This document shows positions 17,905 through 26,401 of a stretch of DNA of 64,000 nt, one piece after another. Source of the stretch: Verrucomicrobiota bacterium (GTDB lineage Bacteria > Verrucomicrobiota > Verrucomicrobiae > Opitutales > CG1-02-43-26). Position 1 is the first letter of the stretch. Each line of letters begins with the position of its first letter. Under the pieces are notes generated by a model. That model worked only from the letters and a program-made list of their open reading frames with translations, ran no database searches and was not told where the DNA came from. Made by a program: the position numbers and the translations under genes. The stretch spans positions 30,041 to 94,040 of the forward strand of contig JABDAI010000002.1 in the NCBI GenBank assembly GCA_013289195.1, written 5' to 3'.

Positions 17905-18390
17905 ATGAAAACACTATTTATTGTCCGTCACGCACAAGCAAATTGGGCAGAAGAATCCGGCCAGGATAGATTAAGAACTCTTGATGCCGAAGGAATCGCT
18001 GATGCTATTAAAATGGGCAAATTATTGACTGATGATAAATTAATCCCAGACCTAATATTATCGAGTACTGCTATTCGTGCCGAGCAAACCGCTAAATTTC
18101 TTGCAGAAGAGCTCAATCTAAATGATTCTCAAATAGAATATAAAAATGTTCTTTATAACGCTTCTGCAGAAACTATTCTTTTGGCCATTCAATCTCTCGA
18201 AACAGAAGAAAATACAATAATGATTGTGGCCCACAACCCAGGAATTTCCAATTTCTTAAGCCTCGTAACTGATGGATCCACCATCAATATGGGCACCTGC
18301 GATATCGCTATTGTTGAACTAGATATTAATAAATGGAAGGATTGTCTTCCAGGGAAAGGTTTTCTCTCAAGATATATAGAAAACTATTGA
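17905..18390 (+). CDS. sixA: SixA-like phosphohistidine phosphatase
   Basis: A member of the histidine phosphatase superfamily, 161 residues, the usual SixA length. The catalytic RHA motif is at Arg8-His9-Ala10 (FIVRHAQANW); the second Arg lies in SSTAIRAEQTA and the second His in VAHNPG. SixA removes phosphate from histidine phosphotransfer domains or the PTS protein NPr. No partner kinase is seen nearby. A 50-base hairpin follows the stop codon directly. Confidence 0.85.
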   Translation: MKTLFIVRHAQANWAEESGQDRLRTLDAEGIADAIKMGKLLTDDKLIPDLILSSTAIRAEQTAKFLAEELNLNDSQIEYKNVLYNASAETILLAIQSLETEENTIMIVAHNPGISNFLSLVTDGSTINMGTCDIAIVELDINKWKDCLPGKGFLSRYIENY

Positions 18391-18440
18391 CTTTTGGTTA
18401 AAAAATGATTTAATCTCTATTAAATAATTTTAAACCAAAG
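18391..18440 (+). terminator. Hairpin after sixA, also just ahead of the next start
   Basis: A near-perfect 50-base palindrome: CTTTTGGTTAAAA... pairs with ...TTTTAAACCAAAG, and the inner AAATGATTTAAT pairs with ATTAAATAATTT around a CTCT loop. It begins right after the sixA stop and ends 7 bases before the ATG at 18448. It could end sixA transcription, or hide the start region of the next gene if read through. It has no classical GC-rich stem. Confidence 0.5.
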
Positions 18441-18447
18441 TTTTAAT

Positions 18448-18735
18448 ATGATACTCGAAATAGACCTTACTGCCAAACACCATAATGACAAAACTTATGA
18501 AGGAATCAATTCGTCAGTAGGTAGTGACGCTTTGCTCTACAGCACCCTCAGCGAGAGACTTAAACAATCTAATATTTCTGAAGAAGCCCTAATGGAATGG
18601 TCCCGTTTCGTCAAACTCGCTTCTCATGATGCCAAAAGTATTAATCAGTTAGAAGAATTTGCAGTGATTAAAATTTTACGCAGTTGGAAATCGATTGAAG
18701 GTATTATTCGCCTAGCTCAAGCGAATGAACAATAA
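18448..18735 (+). CDS. Small unknown protein
   Basis: I do not recognise this 95-residue protein. It is helical and acidic in its middle (LKQSNISEEALMEWSRFVKLASHDAK), with no signal peptide, membrane segment or known motif. It lies between two hairpins (18391-18440 and 18749-18794), between sixA and the mla operon. Length, codon use and the clean gene-sized space make it likely to be translated. Confidence 0.55.
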   Translation: MILEIDLTAKHHNDKTYEGINSSVGSDALLYSTLSERLKQSNISEEALMEWSRFVKLASHDAKSINQLEEFAVIKILRSWKSIEGIIRLAQANEQ

Positions 18736-18748
18736 GTAAATAGAGTAA

Positions 18749-18794
18749 ATTGAATTTCTCATTCAACTCCTATTCTATGAGAAAAAAATTCAAT
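18749..18794 (+). terminator. Hairpin after the small unknown gene
   Basis: ATTGAATTTCTCAT (18749 on) pairs with ATGAGAAAAAAATTCAAT (to 18794), with a small bulge, around about 14 bases. It lies 14 bases after the stop at 18735 and 48 bases before mlaE, so it is a plausible terminator that separates the two units. Confidence 0.45.
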
Positions 18795-18841
18795 AAAGTT
18801 TATTGTAATTTTTAATTTAATCACTTAATAATAAAAATTAC

Positions 18842-19978
18842 ATGACTATTCCCCCTCATGTGAATAAACAAATTGATCTGAGCGAATATAGCGAAGACGT
18901 CCTTTGTGTTACCCTAAAAGGAATATGGAAAACATCCCGAGGATTTGACCAGATGGATGCAATAAAAAAAGCTATCCTGGATGGTAAATTTAAAAAAATA
19001 ATATTTAAAATAGATCAATTAGTAAGTTGGGATACAAGTTTGATCGCATTTTTAATTAACTGCAGAAATTTATGTGCACAGCAAAATATTGAATGTGATA
19101 CCAGTGAACTGCGTCCAGATATAAAGCGCCTCTTATTTCTTTCAGATCAACCGGTGGAAAAGAAAGAGGAGGCCATCCAAAATTTTTCATTTTTTAGAGA
19201 ATTTGGACAAATGATATTGAATTTTGGTCACGGCACAATAGATCTTTGCAGATTTATGGGTGAACTAACATTAAGTCTTAGTAGACTTTTAACAGGAAAG
19301 GGTCAGACCCGTTGGAAGGACTTTTCTTTAATAATTCAACAAACCGGGGCAGAAGCACTCCCAATAATTACACTGATCAGTTTTTTGGTCGGTTTTATTA
19401 TGGCATTTGTTGGCTTTACGCAACTGCGCCGATTTGGAGCAACGATCTATGTCGCAGATCTTGTGGGCATTGCAACAGTCCGGGAAATGGGAATAATGAT
19501 GACTGGTATCATTATGTGCGGCAGAACCGGAGCCGCTTTTGCAGCGACGATCGGAAGCATGAAAATTGGGGAAGAAATTGATGCCTTAAGGACCACCGGT
19601 ATCTCCCCTTTTGATTTTTTAGTAACACCGCGTGTTTTAGCGCTTTTGTTCATGATGCCTATGTTATGTTTATATGCGGACTTCATAGGCGTTCTAGGAG
19701 GAATTATTGTTACCAGCAGTTTTAGCGATATAACCTTTATCGAGTATTGGCGTGAAACGAAGGATGCCATCACGATGACCCATATTTCAGTAGGTTTATA
19801 TAAAAGTCTTGCATTTGGTATACTCATTGCCCTGACTGGTTGTTTAAGAGGAATGCAATGCGGTTTTAGCTCTTCTGCGATCGGAGATGCTGTAACATCA
19901 GCCGTAGTTACAGGAATCACTTCTTTGATCGTTGCAGATGCTATTTTTGCCGTATTGTTTGATGCACTAAACATATAA
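18842..19978 (+). CDS. mlaE: MlaE-type lipid ABC permease with N-terminal STAS domain
   Basis: This is the inner-membrane permease of a phospholipid (MCE) transport system. Residues about 10-100 form a STAS domain, the part that in E. coli is the separate protein MlaB; here it is fused. Residues about 130-378 are the MlaE permease with five hydrophobic segments and the family run MGIMMTGIIMCGRTGAAFAA and ALRTTGISPFDFLV. The gene is 6 bases before mlaF. With mlaD and the lipoprotein after it, it forms one operon. Confidence 0.92.
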   Translation: MTIPPHVNKQIDLSEYSEDVLCVTLKGIWKTSRGFDQMDAIKKAILDGKFKKIIFKIDQLVSWDTSLIAFLINCRNLCAQQNIECDTSELRPDIKRLLFLSDQPVEKKEEAIQNFSFFREFGQMILNFGHGTIDLCRFMGELTLSLSRLLTGKGQTRWKDFSLIIQQTGAEALPIITLISFLVGFIMAFVGFTQLRRFGATIYVADLVGIATVREMGIMMTGIIMCGRTGAAFAATIGSMKIGEEIDALRTTGISPFDFLVTPRVLALLFMMPMLCLYADFIGVLGGIIVTSSFSDITFIEYWRETKDAITMTHISVGLYKSLAFGILIALTGCLRGMQCGFSSSAIGDAVTSAVVTGITSLIVADAIFAVLFDALNI

Positions 19979-19984
19979 ATTGCT

Positions 19985-20767
19985 ATGGAATCTACCAAAA
20001 ATACTACACGATCCATCATAGAAGTACGAAACTTAAGTATGGCTTATGATAATTTCGTTGTAATGGAAGATATTTCCTTTGACGTAAAACGTCATGAAAT
20101 ATTTTTTGTAGTAGGTGGAAGTGGATGTGGAAAAACTACTTTACTCAAACATATGATTGGATTACTCAAACCAATCCAAGGGGATATTTTATTTGATGGC
20201 CTAAGCATTCTCTCGCCGAATACCGATGAAAAAAAGCGGATTTTAAAGAAATTTGGTGTCCTTTTCCAAGCCGGAGCCTTATGGACTTCCATGACATTAT
20301 TAGAAAATATAGCGCTTCCCCTCGAACAATACTCTAACTTGACTCCCAATGAAATTAATGAGATCGCTTCTGTAAAACTTTCTCTTGTGGGCTTAAGAGG
20401 ATTTGAAGACTTTTATCCCGCACAATTAAGTGGCGGCATGCGCAAGCGCGCTGGCCTTGCTCGAGCCATGGCCCTCGATCCAGAGATTTTATTCTTCGAT
20501 GAACCTTCATCGGGTTTAGATCCAGTAAATGCTAAACGCCTAGATGATTTAATAGTGCTTCTTCGCGATAGCTTAAAAACTACCGTCGTTGTAGTATCAC
20601 ACGATTTAACAAGTATTATGAATATAGCTGATAGAATTATTTACCTTGATGCCAATACTAAATCCATTTCTGCAGAAGGTTCACCCAAAGTCTTAGCAGA
20701 ACAGTCACAAGACCCTAATGTTAGAGATTTTTTTTCACCAAGAGAATCCATAAAATTAATAAATTAA
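19985..20767 (+). CDS. mlaF: MlaF-type lipid ABC transporter ATPase
   Basis: This is the cytoplasmic ATPase that drives the MCE lipid transporter. The 260 residues hold Walker A GGSGCGKTT (44-52), the signature LSGG (148-151) with MRKR after it as is typical for MlaF, Walker B ILFFDE (168-173) and the switch His206 in VSHD. All look intact. It is placed between mlaE and mlaD; the start ATG follows mlaE by 6 bases and has no Shine-Dalgarno sequence. Confidence 0.93.
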   Translation: MESTKNTTRSIIEVRNLSMAYDNFVVMEDISFDVKRHEIFFVVGGSGCGKTTLLKHMIGLLKPIQGDILFDGLSILSPNTDEKKRILKKFGVLFQAGALWTSMTLLENIALPLEQYSNLTPNEINEIASVKLSLVGLRGFEDFYPAQLSGGMRKRAGLARAMALDPEILFFDEPSSGLDPVNAKRLDDLIVLLRDSLKTTVVVVSHDLTSIMNIADRIIYLDANTKSISAEGSPKVLAEQSQDPNVRDFFSPRESIKLIN

Positions 20768-20813
20768 TTAATCTTGATTAAAACCAAATTTCTCCTTTAT
20801 AATAATTTTAATT

Positions 20814-21734
20814 ATGAGTAAAAAAGCCAATCCAACCCTGATTGGAGCTTTTGTGTTAGGCGCCATCGCTATCACAATTTTCGCAGTTTATTTTTTTGCA
20901 AAACAGACCTTATTTACAAAAATAGATAAGTACATCTTATATTTTCCTCAATCCATTGATGGATTAGATGTAGGTTCTCCTGTGAAATTTAAGGGAGTTG
21001 AAATAGGCTGGGTTGATAATATTTTCCTTCAATTTGAAGATGATTCCACTGATGTTCCGGTTATTATCAATGTACCAAGAAAAAAAGCAGTGGATATCAA
21101 AACTATTAGCTCTATTCTTTTGAATCGCGAACTTTTTTTAAAAGAAATTGATAGAGGACTACGTGGTTCCTTGGACCTTCAAAGCTTTCTTACCGGCAAA
21201 TATTTTATCGAATTGAATTATTTTCCTGATGAACCCGCTGTTTTTTTAGGAAACTCTCCCCCTTATATTGAAATTCCAACAGTCCTTTCCAGCTATGAAA
21301 AAATGTGGATAGCAATTAAAGATACTTTTCAAAAAATTAGCGAAATTGATTTTAAAGATCTTACCGACCACATCAAATCAGTTGCTCAAAAACTTGATGG
21401 TAAATTGGATGAACTTAATTTTAAAGAAATCAATGATAAATTAATTTCGGCCATGGAATCGTTTCGCAATATGTCTAGTAATATTGATAAACATATTGAC
21501 CCCCTGTCTACAGATTTAAAACAAACATTGTCGAACGCTAGTAAAGCATTCGAATCATTAAAACAAGCGGCAACCTCTGTTAACAACTTAGTAAGTCCTG
21601 ACGCTCCATATGGCGGACAACTCAATAGTACTTTAGAAGAAATTTCAAAGGCATCTCATTCTATTCGGAGTCTTGCCGACTTCTTAGAACGTAATCCTAA
21701 TGCCTTATTAACTGGAAGAAAAATGTCAGACTAA
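20814..21734 (+). CDS. mlaD: MlaD-like MCE-domain protein
   Basis: This is the membrane-anchored MCE subunit that forms a ring carrying lipids across the periplasm. The 306 residues start with one membrane helix (about 8-28) and the MCE domain (about 38-125, with YFPQSIDGLDVGSPVKFKGVEIG). A long helical tail (about 165-285) follows that could extend the channel, as in PqiB/YebT-like proteins. It is longer than E. coli MlaD (183). It lies between mlaF and the auxiliary lipoprotein gene. Confidence 0.9.
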   Translation: MSKKANPTLIGAFVLGAIAITIFAVYFFAKQTLFTKIDKYILYFPQSIDGLDVGSPVKFKGVEIGWVDNIFLQFEDDSTDVPVIINVPRKKAVDIKTISSILLNRELFLKEIDRGLRGSLDLQSFLTGKYFIELNYFPDEPAVFLGNSPPYIEIPTVLSSYEKMWIAIKDTFQKISEIDFKDLTDHIKSVAQKLDGKLDELNFKEINDKLISAMESFRNMSSNIDKHIDPLSTDLKQTLSNASKAFESLKQAATSVNNLVSPDAPYGGQLNSTLEEISKASHSIRSLADFLERNPNALLTGRKMSD

Positions 21735-21742
21735 TATTCTCT

Positions 21743-22369
21743 ATGTCATTTAAAATATTCAACTTTGTCTTATTCGTTACTCCATTTTTATTAACAGGAT
21801 GTTTAAACTTGAAACCTACTGATGATACTACACGTCATTATGCATTAAGCCCAATAATAACCTCTCAAAATAATACAACTGCTGCGTGCCCGAATAATAA
21901 AGCCAATGAATGTCAAAAAATAATTGGCCTTGCACGAATTCTAATACCAGAATATTTAGACCGTCCAAAAATAATTTACGAGAACTGCCAAAATGAATAT
22001 AAGATAGCAGAATTCCACCGATGGATGGAATCACTCGAAAAAAACATTTCACGAGTCATTGCGAGGAATTTATCTGACCTTTCGCCTAATTGCACCATTA
22101 TAGAAGCACCATGGAAAAATATGGGCAAACCCGAATATGAACTTAATATTCACATTCTTGACTTCAAGACTCAGCTTTTCTTAAGCCACACGCTTTTACA
22201 AGTGCGCTATTCTATTATCAACATCGCTGATAATCAAATTATAACTGGCGAGGAGGTCTGTATTAAGATCCCTTTAAATCAAGAATGCGAAGAATACCTC
22301 ATGATCGTCACCTCAATGGATCAAGCTTTAGCACAATTAAGCAAAGAAATTGCTTTGAACTTTAAATAA
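21743..22369 (+). CDS. MCE-system auxiliary lipoprotein (PqiC/ABC_trans_aux-like)
   Basis: A 208-residue lipoprotein: signal peptide with lipobox LLTGC (Cys20). Its body has the layout of the ABC-type transport auxiliary (PqiC/YmbA-like) domain, starting with HYALSPI, then GLARILIPEYLDRPKI, and a late region on subunit assembly. In Pqi-like systems such lipoproteins work in the outer membrane with MCE proteins. It is the last gene of the mla operon, 8 bases after mlaD. Six Cys in the mature part are notable. Family call is by pattern, moderately sure. Confidence 0.7.
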   Translation: MSFKIFNFVLFVTPFLLTGCLNLKPTDDTTRHYALSPIITSQNNTTAACPNNKANECQKIIGLARILIPEYLDRPKIIYENCQNEYKIAEFHRWMESLEKNISRVIARNLSDLSPNCTIIEAPWKNMGKPEYELNIHILDFKTQLFLSHTLLQVRYSIINIADNQIITGEEVCIKIPLNQECEEYLMIVTSMDQALAQLSKEIALNFK

Positions 22370-22682
22370 GCCCCTTCCTATAAGTTCGGATAATCTATTG
22401 AATACCAATCTAGGGTAAAAAATTAAGAACTTAATAAATAATTTAAAAACACCAACAAAAACGGCGTTCCCATAAGGTTTACTTATTATCTCAATATTAT
22501 TCTATCACAAAGAAAAAAAGGTCTTGCACGGGGGTGTAAAGCTTATTTAAAATATAATAAATCGGATACTGTATATTTTCGTTTTGATATTATTTTAGTA
22601 AAGCTTTACAAAAACCAAGAAAATATTATACAATATTATAGTAACATAAAACTTTTTTCTAAGAATTTTCATAGTTTAACTT
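22370..22682 (+). other. Intergenic region ahead of zwf, no gene seen
   Basis: This 313-base space between the mla operon and zwf is AT-rich with stop codons in all frames. I see no clear RNA gene or repeat. It presumably holds the mla terminator and the zwf promoter; no convincing -35/-10 pair can be placed. Confidence 0.5.
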
Positions 22683-24197
22683 ATGATTGACACGAGCAAA
22701 AATCGTCTAGCTCCTCCCACAATAATTGTCATCTTTGGCGCCTCTGGTGATCTCACAGCACGAAAACTTATTCCTGCGCTTTTTAATCTTGCCCAAGATA
22801 GTCTTCTGCCTTCCAACTTTTACTTAATTGGCTTTGGCCGCACAAAACTCACTTCGGAAGAATTCGCTGCTTCAGCGAGAGAAAATATCTCAAAATATTC
22901 TCGCCGTCCCTTTAATGAAGAAATTTGGGCTCCTATCGAACATCATTTATATTTCCAAACAGGTAATTATGACGATCCCAAAGCATTCAAAATTCTTAAA
23001 GATCACATTCTCGATATCGAAAAAAAAATCGATTGTGAACTTCAAATTTTATTCTACATTTCTACCCCTCCTGATCTTTTTAAATTTATATTAGAAAACC
23101 TTGGTTCCAGCGGCCTTGCAAGTCATCATAAGGGCACTTCACTCATTAGTAAAATTATTATTGAAAAACCTTTTGGGCATGACTTCAATTCTGCAAAAGA
23201 GTTGAACTGCATCATTCGAAAAGAATTCTCTGAAGACCAAATTTACCGAATCGATCACTATCTTGGAAAAGAAACCGTTCAAAACCTCTTAGTCCAACGC
23301 TTCGCTAATTCTATCTTTGAACCTATTTGGAATTTTAAATACGTCGAATATGTTGAAATCACCGTCGCAGAAGATATCGGCGTTGAAGCTCGCAGCGGCT
23401 ATTATGATCAAAGTGGGGCTCTACGGGACATGATCCAAAATCATACAATGCAGCTTTTGAGCCTCGTTGCTATGGAACCCCCTATTTCAACCAAGCCGGA
23501 AGATATTCGCGATGAAAAGGTAAAACTTCTTAAGGCCATTCAACCGATAAATCTTCAACTTCACCGCAATGACGTCGTCCGCGCACAATATACTCAGGGC
23601 TTAATTCATGGCCATAAAGTCAAAGGCTACTTAGAGGAAAAAGATATCAAACCTCATTCTACGACCGAAACTTACATCGCGCTGCGGCTAAATATCAACA
23701 ATTGGCGTTGGAATGGCGTCCCTTTCTACATACGTTCTGGCAAACGGATGACTCGGCGAATTAGCGAAATTGCCATCCACTTTCGCTACCCCCCCGCCTA
23801 TCTTTTTAAAGAGTCCAATAAAGTTGAGCTCTCTCAAAATGTTTTCGTGATTCAAATTCAACCTGATGAAGGCACTACGCTTCTTTTCAATTCTAAAATC
23901 CCTGGTTTAGAAACCCGCATCGAACCGGTGGAAATGCACTTCCAATATGCCACTACTTTTGGTTCTAATACTCCAGAAGCCTATGAACGGCTCATCCTAG
24001 ATGCCATCCTCGGCGATAGTACTCTTTTTATTCGCGGTGATGAAACCGAAACTTCTTGGAAACTTTATACGCCTATCCTCGAATTCTGGGAAAATAGTGG
24101 TTCTAAAGGTCTCGAAACCTATTCAGCAGGATCCTGGGGCCCCATTGCCGCTGATCTCCTTCTTGCACAATCGAAACACTCTTGGAGGATTTATTAA
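22683..24197 (+). CDS. zwf: Glucose-6-phosphate dehydrogenase
   Basis: This enzyme oxidises glucose 6-phosphate to 6-phosphogluconolactone, making NADPH in the oxidative pentose phosphate pathway. The 504 residues hold the NADP-binding start GASGDL (19-24), EKPFG (161-165) and the active-site run RIDHYLGKE (189-197, His192 and Lys196). It is directly followed by the next enzyme of the pathway, pgl, 7 bases on. 6-phosphogluconate dehydrogenase is not in the window. Confidence 0.96.
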   Translation: MIDTSKNRLAPPTIIVIFGASGDLTARKLIPALFNLAQDSLLPSNFYLIGFGRTKLTSEEFAASARENISKYSRRPFNEEIWAPIEHHLYFQTGNYDDPKAFKILKDHILDIEKKIDCELQILFYISTPPDLFKFILENLGSSGLASHHKGTSLISKIIIEKPFGHDFNSAKELNCIIRKEFSEDQIYRIDHYLGKETVQNLLVQRFANSIFEPIWNFKYVEYVEITVAEDIGVEARSGYYDQSGALRDMIQNHTMQLLSLVAMEPPISTKPEDIRDEKVKLLKAIQPINLQLHRNDVVRAQYTQGLIHGHKVKGYLEEKDIKPHSTTETYIALRLNINNWRWNGVPFYIRSGKRMTRRISEIAIHFRYPPAYLFKESNKVELSQNVFVIQIQPDEGTTLLFNSKIPGLETRIEPVEMHFQYATTFGSNTPEAYERLILDAILGDSTLFIRGDETETSWKLYTPILEFWENSGSKGLETYSAGSWGPIAADLLLAQSKHSWRIY

Positions 24198-24204
24198 TAG
24201 TTCT

Positions 24205-24933
24205 ATGCATCAAATCCAATCTGAATTCGGCAATCTTTTTATCCTTGATCAGTCAGCTATTTTTAAAAAAATTGTTCAGGAAATTGAGGATAGCTTTAAG
24301 AATGTCGATCATAATACCGATCAACAATTCTCCATCGGGCTCACTGGAGGCTCAACTCCCAAAGCTTTCTACAAATGGGTGGTCGATCAAAACGCCCTTA
24401 AAAAACAGCTTCTCACTCATGCTTTATGGATGACAAGCGACGAACGCTACGTGCCCTTGGAAAGCCCTGAAAGTAATTTTGGTAATGCAGATCATCTAAT
24501 GCTAACACCTCTGGGCGTTCCTGAAAAAAATAAATGCCCTTGGTCTGTTTCCGACGCTCCTGAGCATGCAGCTAAAATTTACAATGATCGTTTTCCTCCA
24601 AATATCTGCTTCAGTTTATGCTTTCTAGGCATGGGTGAAGATTGCCATATCGCGTCCATTTTTCCACAGAGCCCTCTAATTTCTACCCATTCTTCTGAAA
24701 ATTTTACTTCAATCATTGTTCCTGAAAAAGGAACACGTTTAACCATCACGCCTACCGGTCTCAACCATTGTGATAAAATTATTATGTTAGTTACTGGGAG
24801 TAGCAAAAGCTCTGCTCTTAAAAAAGTTCTTCAAGGTTCTTTCGATCCAGATGAAAAGCCTGCCCAACTTCACAAAAATTGGTCCTCTAAAGTGACTTGG
24901 TTAATCGATCCTGCTGCCGCAAAAGATTTATAA
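24205..24933 (+). CDS. pgl: 6-Phosphogluconolactonase
   Basis: This enzyme hydrolyses the lactone made by Zwf to 6-phosphogluconate. From ATG 24205 it has 242 residues, the normal size for the NagB/DevB-like family, with GLTGGSTPK (45-53), TSDERYVP and FLGMGEDCHIASIFP. The frame is open further upstream into zwf, but the conserved part starts here, so this start is preferred. It is co-transcribed with zwf. Confidence 0.92.
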   Translation: MHQIQSEFGNLFILDQSAIFKKIVQEIEDSFKNVDHNTDQQFSIGLTGGSTPKAFYKWVVDQNALKKQLLTHALWMTSDERYVPLESPESNFGNADHLMLTPLGVPEKNKCPWSVSDAPEHAAKIYNDRFPPNICFSLCFLGMGEDCHIASIFPQSPLISTHSSENFTSIIVPEKGTRLTITPTGLNHCDKIIMLVTGSSKSSALKKVLQGSFDPDEKPAQLHKNWSSKVTWLIDPAAAKDL

Positions 24934-25025
24934 GCCTCGGTGCGGAATAAGTTTTTCCCAAAAATTCTTCTGTTAAATTATTGACAATTACTCTATTTTT
25001 CCCCTATATTACGGGCTCATCATTT

Positions 25026-25097
25026 GGGTCGGTAGCTCAATGGTAGAGCAGTGGCCTTTTAAGCCATTGGTTGTGGGTTCGAGCCCCACCCGACCCA
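25026..25097 (+). tRNA. tRNA-Lys (anticodon UUU)
   Basis: A 72-nucleotide cloverleaf: acceptor GGGTCGG/CCGACCC with discriminator A at 25097, D-arm TAGCTCAATGGTAGAGCA, anticodon loop CTTTTAA (anticodon TTT), T-arm GTGGGTTCGAGCCCCAC. The 3' CCA is not encoded. A run of nine T bases follows at once. Confidence 0.97.
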
Positions 25098-25107
25098 CTT
25101 TTTTTTT
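25098..25107 (+). terminator. T-run after tRNA-Lys
   Basis: C followed by nine T bases directly after the tRNA; a probable transcription end, using the tRNA structure or no hairpin at all. Confidence 0.45.
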
Positions 25108-25124
25108 AGAAAAATACCGAGTTT

Positions 25125-26240
25125 CTACTCAGTCTTTTTCTTCAATATTGTACTCGCTCTTGTCACTAAGTGCTTCATATTCTCTGTTTCAGATATATTT
25201 TTCTCAAGAACTGGAAAAAAAGTCCCAGTAACCGTTACCACATTATCCTTTCCTGGAAATAAATAGGTATAGCTCCCGTTTTCATGCTTAACATAAATGG
25301 CATAGTCCATTCTGCCCTCTCCTTCGATACTCATTGTATGACTCACCAACATCTCATCATCTTTTTTATCCTTTTCCTTTAATTCTAAACCGATACAGTT
25401 AAATATTATCCCTGCTCCCATATCCATACATTCTTGCAACGTATTTATTTTTCTTTTCACAAATTTTACTCCTAACATCTTTCCTTCCTCCATCATTTCT
25501 TTCATCATCGATGCCGTATCAATTGCAAAACTCTTATATTTTAATGCCGAAACACGATCCTTCTGCCCCACATCTATATCAACAATACTTGGCATCGGAA
25601 TCACTGCACTACTTCTAGGTAATTTTACTTTCCCAGACTCATCGACTATATATAAATCAATCGGCCTAACGCTCTTATTTGCCCTTTCATTAGCCCAACG
25701 CGCGTATACCTCATAAGAACTTTCTTCAAGACGGTCTCGTATATTATCATCTTTTTCTTCTCTTCTTAAAAAAGGGATAAATACCCCTACCTTAACATCC
25801 GATAATATGTTAGGCGAAAATTCTTCAGCATACACTGTTACAGAAAACCCTTCTTCCCCTGCCAGTCGATTTGCCAACATCAAACTATTGACCCCACCTC
25901 CTAATACCACCACCTTCTCCTCCTTTGGAATCATTGGCTTTTTGATCAATTCATATCCCTTATACATACGCTCAAACGCTAGCTTAACACTTCCAGGTGC
26001 ATATGTCCATCCATGACCCCCAAAACCGTAATTATCTACGAACACAACTGGTTTGCCCTCATGATAATGTACCTTGGTCTTGATAGTAATGTTCCCACCT
26101 AGGCGCATCCCCATTTTTTTATTAACCACCTGCATTCCCGAAAAATCAGGAACATCTAAACTCACGACTTCAGCCCCTTTTGCCCCTAACATTAGTAAGA
26201 AAGCGCCAATAATCACATTGTTATATAATTTATATTTCAT
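25125..26240 (-). CDS. Exported D-amino-acid-oxidase-like flavoprotein, circularly permuted
   Basis: A FAD-dependent oxidoreductase of the D-amino-acid oxidase type, 371 residues from the ATG at 26238-26240 (a GTG 7 codons earlier is less likely). It begins with a signal peptide (MKYKLYNNVIIGAFLLMLG). Next comes a block that in D-amino-acid oxidase lies at the C-terminus: GMRLGG (44-49), then VDNYGFGGHGWTYAPGS (68-84). Only after this does the N-terminal FAD fold appear (VVVLGGGVNSLMLANRL, from 110). The protein ends where the moved block would normally start. Key Arg and NYG-GG residues are kept, so it may be active. The neighbour upstream is the giant TPR gene. Confidence 0.7.
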   Translation of the reverse strand: MKYKLYNNVIIGAFLLMLGAKGAEVVSLDVPDFSGMQVVNKKMGMRLGGNITIKTKVHYHEGKPVVFVDNYGFGGHGWTYAPGSVKLAFERMYKGYELIKKPMIPKEEKVVVLGGGVNSLMLANRLAGEEGFSVTVYAEEFSPNILSDVKVGVFIPFLRREEKDDNIRDRLEESSYEVYARWANERANKSVRPIDLYIVDESGKVKLPRSSAVIPMPSIVDIDVGQKDRVSALKYKSFAIDTASMMKEMMEEGKMLGVKFVKRKINTLQECMDMGAGIIFNCIGLELKEKDKKDDEMLVSHTMSIEGEGRMDYAIYVKHENGSYTYLFPGKDNVVTVTGTFFPVLEKNISETENMKHLVTRASTILKKKTE

Positions 26241-26401
26241 AAAATTAAAAAGATCTTTCACTGTTTAAAATAAAACATTTTCCCAGAAACTTCTTAGTTT
26301 GTCACTGTTTTTCTTACAGTCTATCAGTTCTTATAAGTATGTTTAACGGCGGAAGATTTTAAAGATGACAAACAAACAATACGCTTTTACACCCAAGGTC
26401 T

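Noticed and set aside
24001..24204. Upstream in-frame extension of 6-phosphogluconolactonase inside zwf
   Set aside because: Homology starts at the ATG 24205; the extension would overlap 197 bases of zwf.
25026..25097. tRNA-Lys as an integration site for an island holding the oxidase and TPR genes
   Set aside because: I found no second copy of the tRNA 3' end and no integrase in the window.
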